Part shown: positions 62,220 through 64,000 of the stretch, in pieces
Layout of the letters: every line of letters begins with the position of its first letter
Position numbering within the stretch: the first letter of the stretch is position 1
Source of the DNA: Capitulum mitella
Taxonomy: Eukaryota; Arthropoda; Thecostraca; Pollicipedomorpha; Pollicipedidae
NCBI GenBank assembly: GCA_030062745.1
Contig: CP099839.1
Coordinates: 15,236,044 to 15,300,043 of the forward strand
DNA: 64,000 nt
Direction of reading: 5' to 3'
Made by a program: the position numbers and the translations under genes
Notes under the pieces: model-generated
What the model was told of the DNA's origin: nothing
The model's database searches: none
Seen by the model: the letters and a program-made list of their open reading frames with translations, nothing else

Positions 62220-64000
62220 CACCCAGAAGACGTGTACCTGTGCGACACGACGGCGCCGGCGGCGGCCGCTCAGCAGCCGGAGTCGGACCCGGCCGGGCGG
62301 CCGCTGGTCGTCCACCTGCCGCTCCAGTTCGGCCTCGGCAGCGTCTACTCGTCCGAGCTGCGCGTGCAGATCTGCTGACGAGCCGGCCGGCCGCGCCGCC
62401 CGGCCGTCACGGCAGACGTCTGGACGGGCGCGGCACGTGGTGGGGTCTGCCGGACCGAGGGGGCACGTGGACCGGGCCCTGGCGGGGTCAGGCGGTGAGA
62501 CGTGAAACTCGCCGGGACTGCCACGATCTCCGAGCGGTGGTGAGCGGCCGGGCTGCACAGTGACGGAGACGCCCGGCACCTACCGGTCTCGGCAGTGTTG
62601 AAGAGGGAGTTGTGGTCGGTTTGAGAGGTGTCCCCAGGGCAGCTATGTCTTCACGGTTACTGTGCAAGGACAGGCGCGGTTCTGGTCCTGGTTCGCCTCC
62701 GGAATCCGTAGGTAGTGCAATTAGTATTTGATTGGAAAGCGGGGTAGTCGGCGTAGGCGATATCTGAAAATTTCGTCGTGCGTTTGTCGGATGGCTGGGG
62801 TGCGATGTTTTAGACGCATTATGGCCGCGATCGGCTCGGCAGTACGTTCAAAATAGCATAGCAATAATTTTGGGTACACGCGATCGAGCATCGGGAATTG
62901 TTTGCGTTCCGCTTTGTTGTACTGGATTCTGTTTCATTTTTCTGACTCGTAGACCCGTGTTGCGTTCGTTCTCACGTCTTCAGTGTCCATGAAGACGTTG
63001 CCCTAAAAGGTGGTCCGTGTCACGAACCAGGCGATGTGATTCTGCCGAACAGCCCGGCGTGGTGGTGATTTGTTCAGAGGTCGCGCCGGTCGGCCGACCT
63101 GTTCGGGTTGGCGGCCCGGTCGGCGGTGTGTCGCCGACTGTCCGGTCCCGCCCTGGCCTTGACGACTCCGGGTCTCCGCGCGGTCCGCCGGGCGCCGAGC
63201 GAGCTGTAGACTGCCGGGGTCGAGCTGTCGCCCGGCCGTGTCGAGTCGGTAGGTCGCTGTGCCGCCGCCGCCGGCGAGGTGTGGCGTCACTGCGCCGTTT
63301 GCCAGGGCTCTGTTCAGTCCCGGTGTCACCTTTCTGAGAGGCGGACAGCGCGGACGACGCCAGCCGGTGCCGGCACAGCGTCCCGGCCGGCCGGGCACCG
63401 TCTGGACTAGTTCCAGATCTAGTCGGATTGGTGATAGGGGCCGGCGGCCGTGCTGAACTATGCGGCGCCCACCTCAGTAATCCGCGACCGACGAACGAAA
63501 CGCGGGTGACTCTGCATTGCTCAAGAGGCTTTGAGTGCGACAATCATTGTGTGGTGAGCCCTAAATTTGTTTTTAAGGGCCACGTGCGATGAACCGAAAT
63601 CGACCACGTATTTTAGGCATTCGTGAATATTTTGCTAGCAGATGTGCCACTGTCGTGAACAGTGCAGCATTGAGACACCGACGGTGATCAGGCAGGTTTG
63701 TGTTTTTGTGTTTTGTTGTACGATTCTCCGTCATCGGTAGTAGGCACCGGTAGCTGCGTGTTGTGGTTGGTGGCCGGTGCTTTTCCTTGATACGGACGCA
63801 TCAGTTGGCATCATAGGTCGTAGATGAGGCTTCCCAGCGCCATAGTGGTGTCCGTTTCTGGACGTTTGGAGTTGTCTGCCAAATGATTTATCGTGTGTCT
63901 TTTCCTTGATTGTCAACAACAGTCTGGTTTTGTTTTAAATGTGTGCATTTATGATAGTTGTGAACTGTATACTGCCTATATTTGTATTTAATCAGACCAC
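62220..64000. other. ANKRD13C 3' flank, no further gene seen
   Basis: A GC-rich stretch to about 62560 keeps several frames open after the RFPDL stop, but none has recognisable content and no acceptor joins them in phase. 63050-63470 is also GC-rich. I see no canonical AATAAA in this stretch, so the 3' end of the transcript cannot be placed. Confidence 0.5.

Noticed and set aside
62220..62563. Extension of ANKRD13C into the GC-rich open frame after 62219
   Set aside because: Splicing that reaches it would be out of phase or give Arg/Ala/Gly-rich sequence, and the RFPDL stop matches the known end of ANKRD13C.

Overview
The window is nuclear DNA from an animal, most likely an arthropod and perhaps a crustacean. 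Genes are split by short GT-AG introns, two mobile-element copies carry runs of the arthropod telomere pentamer (CCTAA/TTAGG), and the genes recognised are animal orthologues. No species can be named from the sequence alone.

Layout. 1-800: non-coding, with short tandem duplications. 798-3800 (minus): an intronless 1000-residue Mab-21/cGAS-like receptor (cGLR) with all nucleotidyltransferase residues in place and a long C-terminal extension I do not recognise. 3801-10945: intergenic, with a perfect 20-bp-stem hairpin, a partial tRNA-type SINE and a complete but dead Tc1/mariner insertion (5836-7101). 10946-22473 (plus): the centralspindlin kinesin KIF23/MKLP1, 16 coding exons. 24056-38033 (minus): an SLK/STK10 (Slik)-type Ste20 kinase, at least 20 coding exons, convergent with KIF23. 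45277-47444 (minus): a two-exon ARL6IP5/PRA1-family ER membrane protein. 53930-55604: two copies of a foldback transposon. 55823-62219 (plus): ANKRD13C, 11 coding exons, ending in the RFPDL tail typical of ANKRD13C.

The genes do not form a pathway. KIF23 (cytokinesis), SLK (cortex and ERM phosphorylation), ARL6IP5 and ANKRD13C (ER membrane and receptor biogenesis) are housekeeping genes; the cGLR is a candidate innate-immune sensor.

The strongest large-scale signal is compositional. Several blocks (about 7861-10140, 11050-12735, 38905-42090, 50760-52770, 54500-55015, 55600-57070) are almost free of CpG, while neighbouring genes and recent insertions are CpG-rich. Copies of one dispersed repeat in both settings show CG in one copy and TG or CA in the other. 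Minisatellites also repeatedly sit against 3' splice sites inside introns. All exon coordinates were worked out by hand from splice signals, reading phase and protein similarity; there is no transcript support.
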